Below are positions 41,162 to 41,376 of a DNA stretch of 41,376 nt, one piece after another (position 1 is the first letter of the stretch; every line of letters begins with the position of its first letter). The stretch spans positions 1 through 41,376 of the forward strand of contig JARBJD010000493.1 in assembly GCA_033064195.1 (NCBI GenBank). The letters are read 5' to 3'. The DNA is from Blattamonas nauphoetae (lineage: Eukaryota; Preaxostyla; Oxymonadida). A model generated the notes under the pieces. The model was not told where the DNA came from, made no database searches, and saw only the letters and a program-made list of their open reading frames with translations. Position numbers and translations under genes: made by a program.

Positions 41162-41376
41162 TTGAGAACAAAGAGAAGTGATGAAAGGGAATATGAAAAG
41201 GCGAGTGTGAAGAGGTCTTCACTTGGAGACAGCATCAATAGTACAACACTTGACCTGGAACGATTATGTCCGGATTCTGAATGTGATTGGTCTGAACAGA
41301 GCAGCGACGGAAGTGCCGAGTCTGGCGAGTGCACTGAGGGTGTCTCCTCTTCTGACAGTGTACGACCACCCCCTCC
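41162..41376 (+). CDS. Open acidic, Ser-rich frame running off the window
   Basis: From the right edge of the inverted-repeat unit one plus-strand frame is open to the end. It reads RSDEREYEKASVKRSSLGDS and then CDWSEQSSDGSAESGECTEG, ending in VRPPP. The composition (Ser, Glu, Asp) is that of a disordered protein region rather than spacer. No start codon is in frame, so it would be an inner exon or the 3' part of a gene into which the repeat element inserted. No family is recognised. Confidence 0.35.
   Translation, partial: MRTKRSDEREYEKASVKRSSLGDSINSTTLDLERLCPDSECDWSEQSSDGSAESGECTEGVSSSDSVRPPP

Larger units (their letters stand above)
36537..41168. repeat. Composite inverted repeats at right of window
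   Basis: The left repeat reaches further, to about 36606 (ATAAGGACGTGACCGGTGAA, AGTAATGGGTAGGCCTG), and this longer form of about 70 bases is paired with 41092-41162. A shorter 26-base pair (CAAAACCAGCGCTCCACTTC) closes a 412-base unit at 40757-41168. So one repeat family occurs four times in the order forward, reverse, forward, reverse, which suggests that one copy of the element inserted next to, or recombined with, another. Confidence 0.75.

Overview
The window looks like nuclear DNA of an anaerobic protist of the Preaxostyla, most likely an oxymonad close to Blattamonas. This rests on one long host gene, which has the layout I associate with large surface-receptor families of that genus: signal peptide, beta-helix repeats, many TIG-like repeats, one membrane span and a kinase-like tail. 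The species is an inference from remembered family resemblance, not from a search. The long frames use the standard code. Apart from the open frame at the right edge, I see no host gene that looks intact; the window is mostly mobile DNA and its debris.

Region by region. Positions 1-7725 hold part of an old virus-like element: two tandem paralogous capsid-like genes, two small structural-type genes, a fibre gene with an S74-type self-cleaving chaperone domain, and two genes with a shared small repeat domain. A T-rich motif precedes nearly every gene. Positions 8260-8684 are a 21-copy minisatellite with higher-order structure. Positions 10044-13100 are a row of DNA-transposon relics: a MULE with a SWIM finger, an inverted-repeat element, a Merlin element with terminal repeats and target duplication, and a mariner relic.

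Positions 13677-20048 form a three-level nest. A hAT element (8-bp target duplication) holds a second hAT-like element (8-bp duplication), which holds a pogo-like transposon (TA duplication) whose transposase gene carries an apparent 31-base intron. The middle element also carries a decayed copy of the spliceosomal helicase Aquarius (AQR), in collinear pieces including a degraded Walker A site. It looks like a gene-capturing hAT.

Positions 20314-35647 are the host receptor gene, now a pseudogene. It is split by two DNA transposons: a 1335-bp element with 51-bp terminal repeats and a 9-bp target duplication, and a 6616-bp hAT with its own transposase and a 3-kb array of a 27-bp repeat. Both insertions, counting the duplicated target, are multiples of three, so the host frame resumes in phase after each. 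Four later frameshifts lie in its 3' half.

Positions 36507-41168 are a composite of long inverted repeats around strongly decayed sequence, some of which resembles the same receptor family. The last 200 bases carry an open acidic, serine-rich frame that runs off the window.
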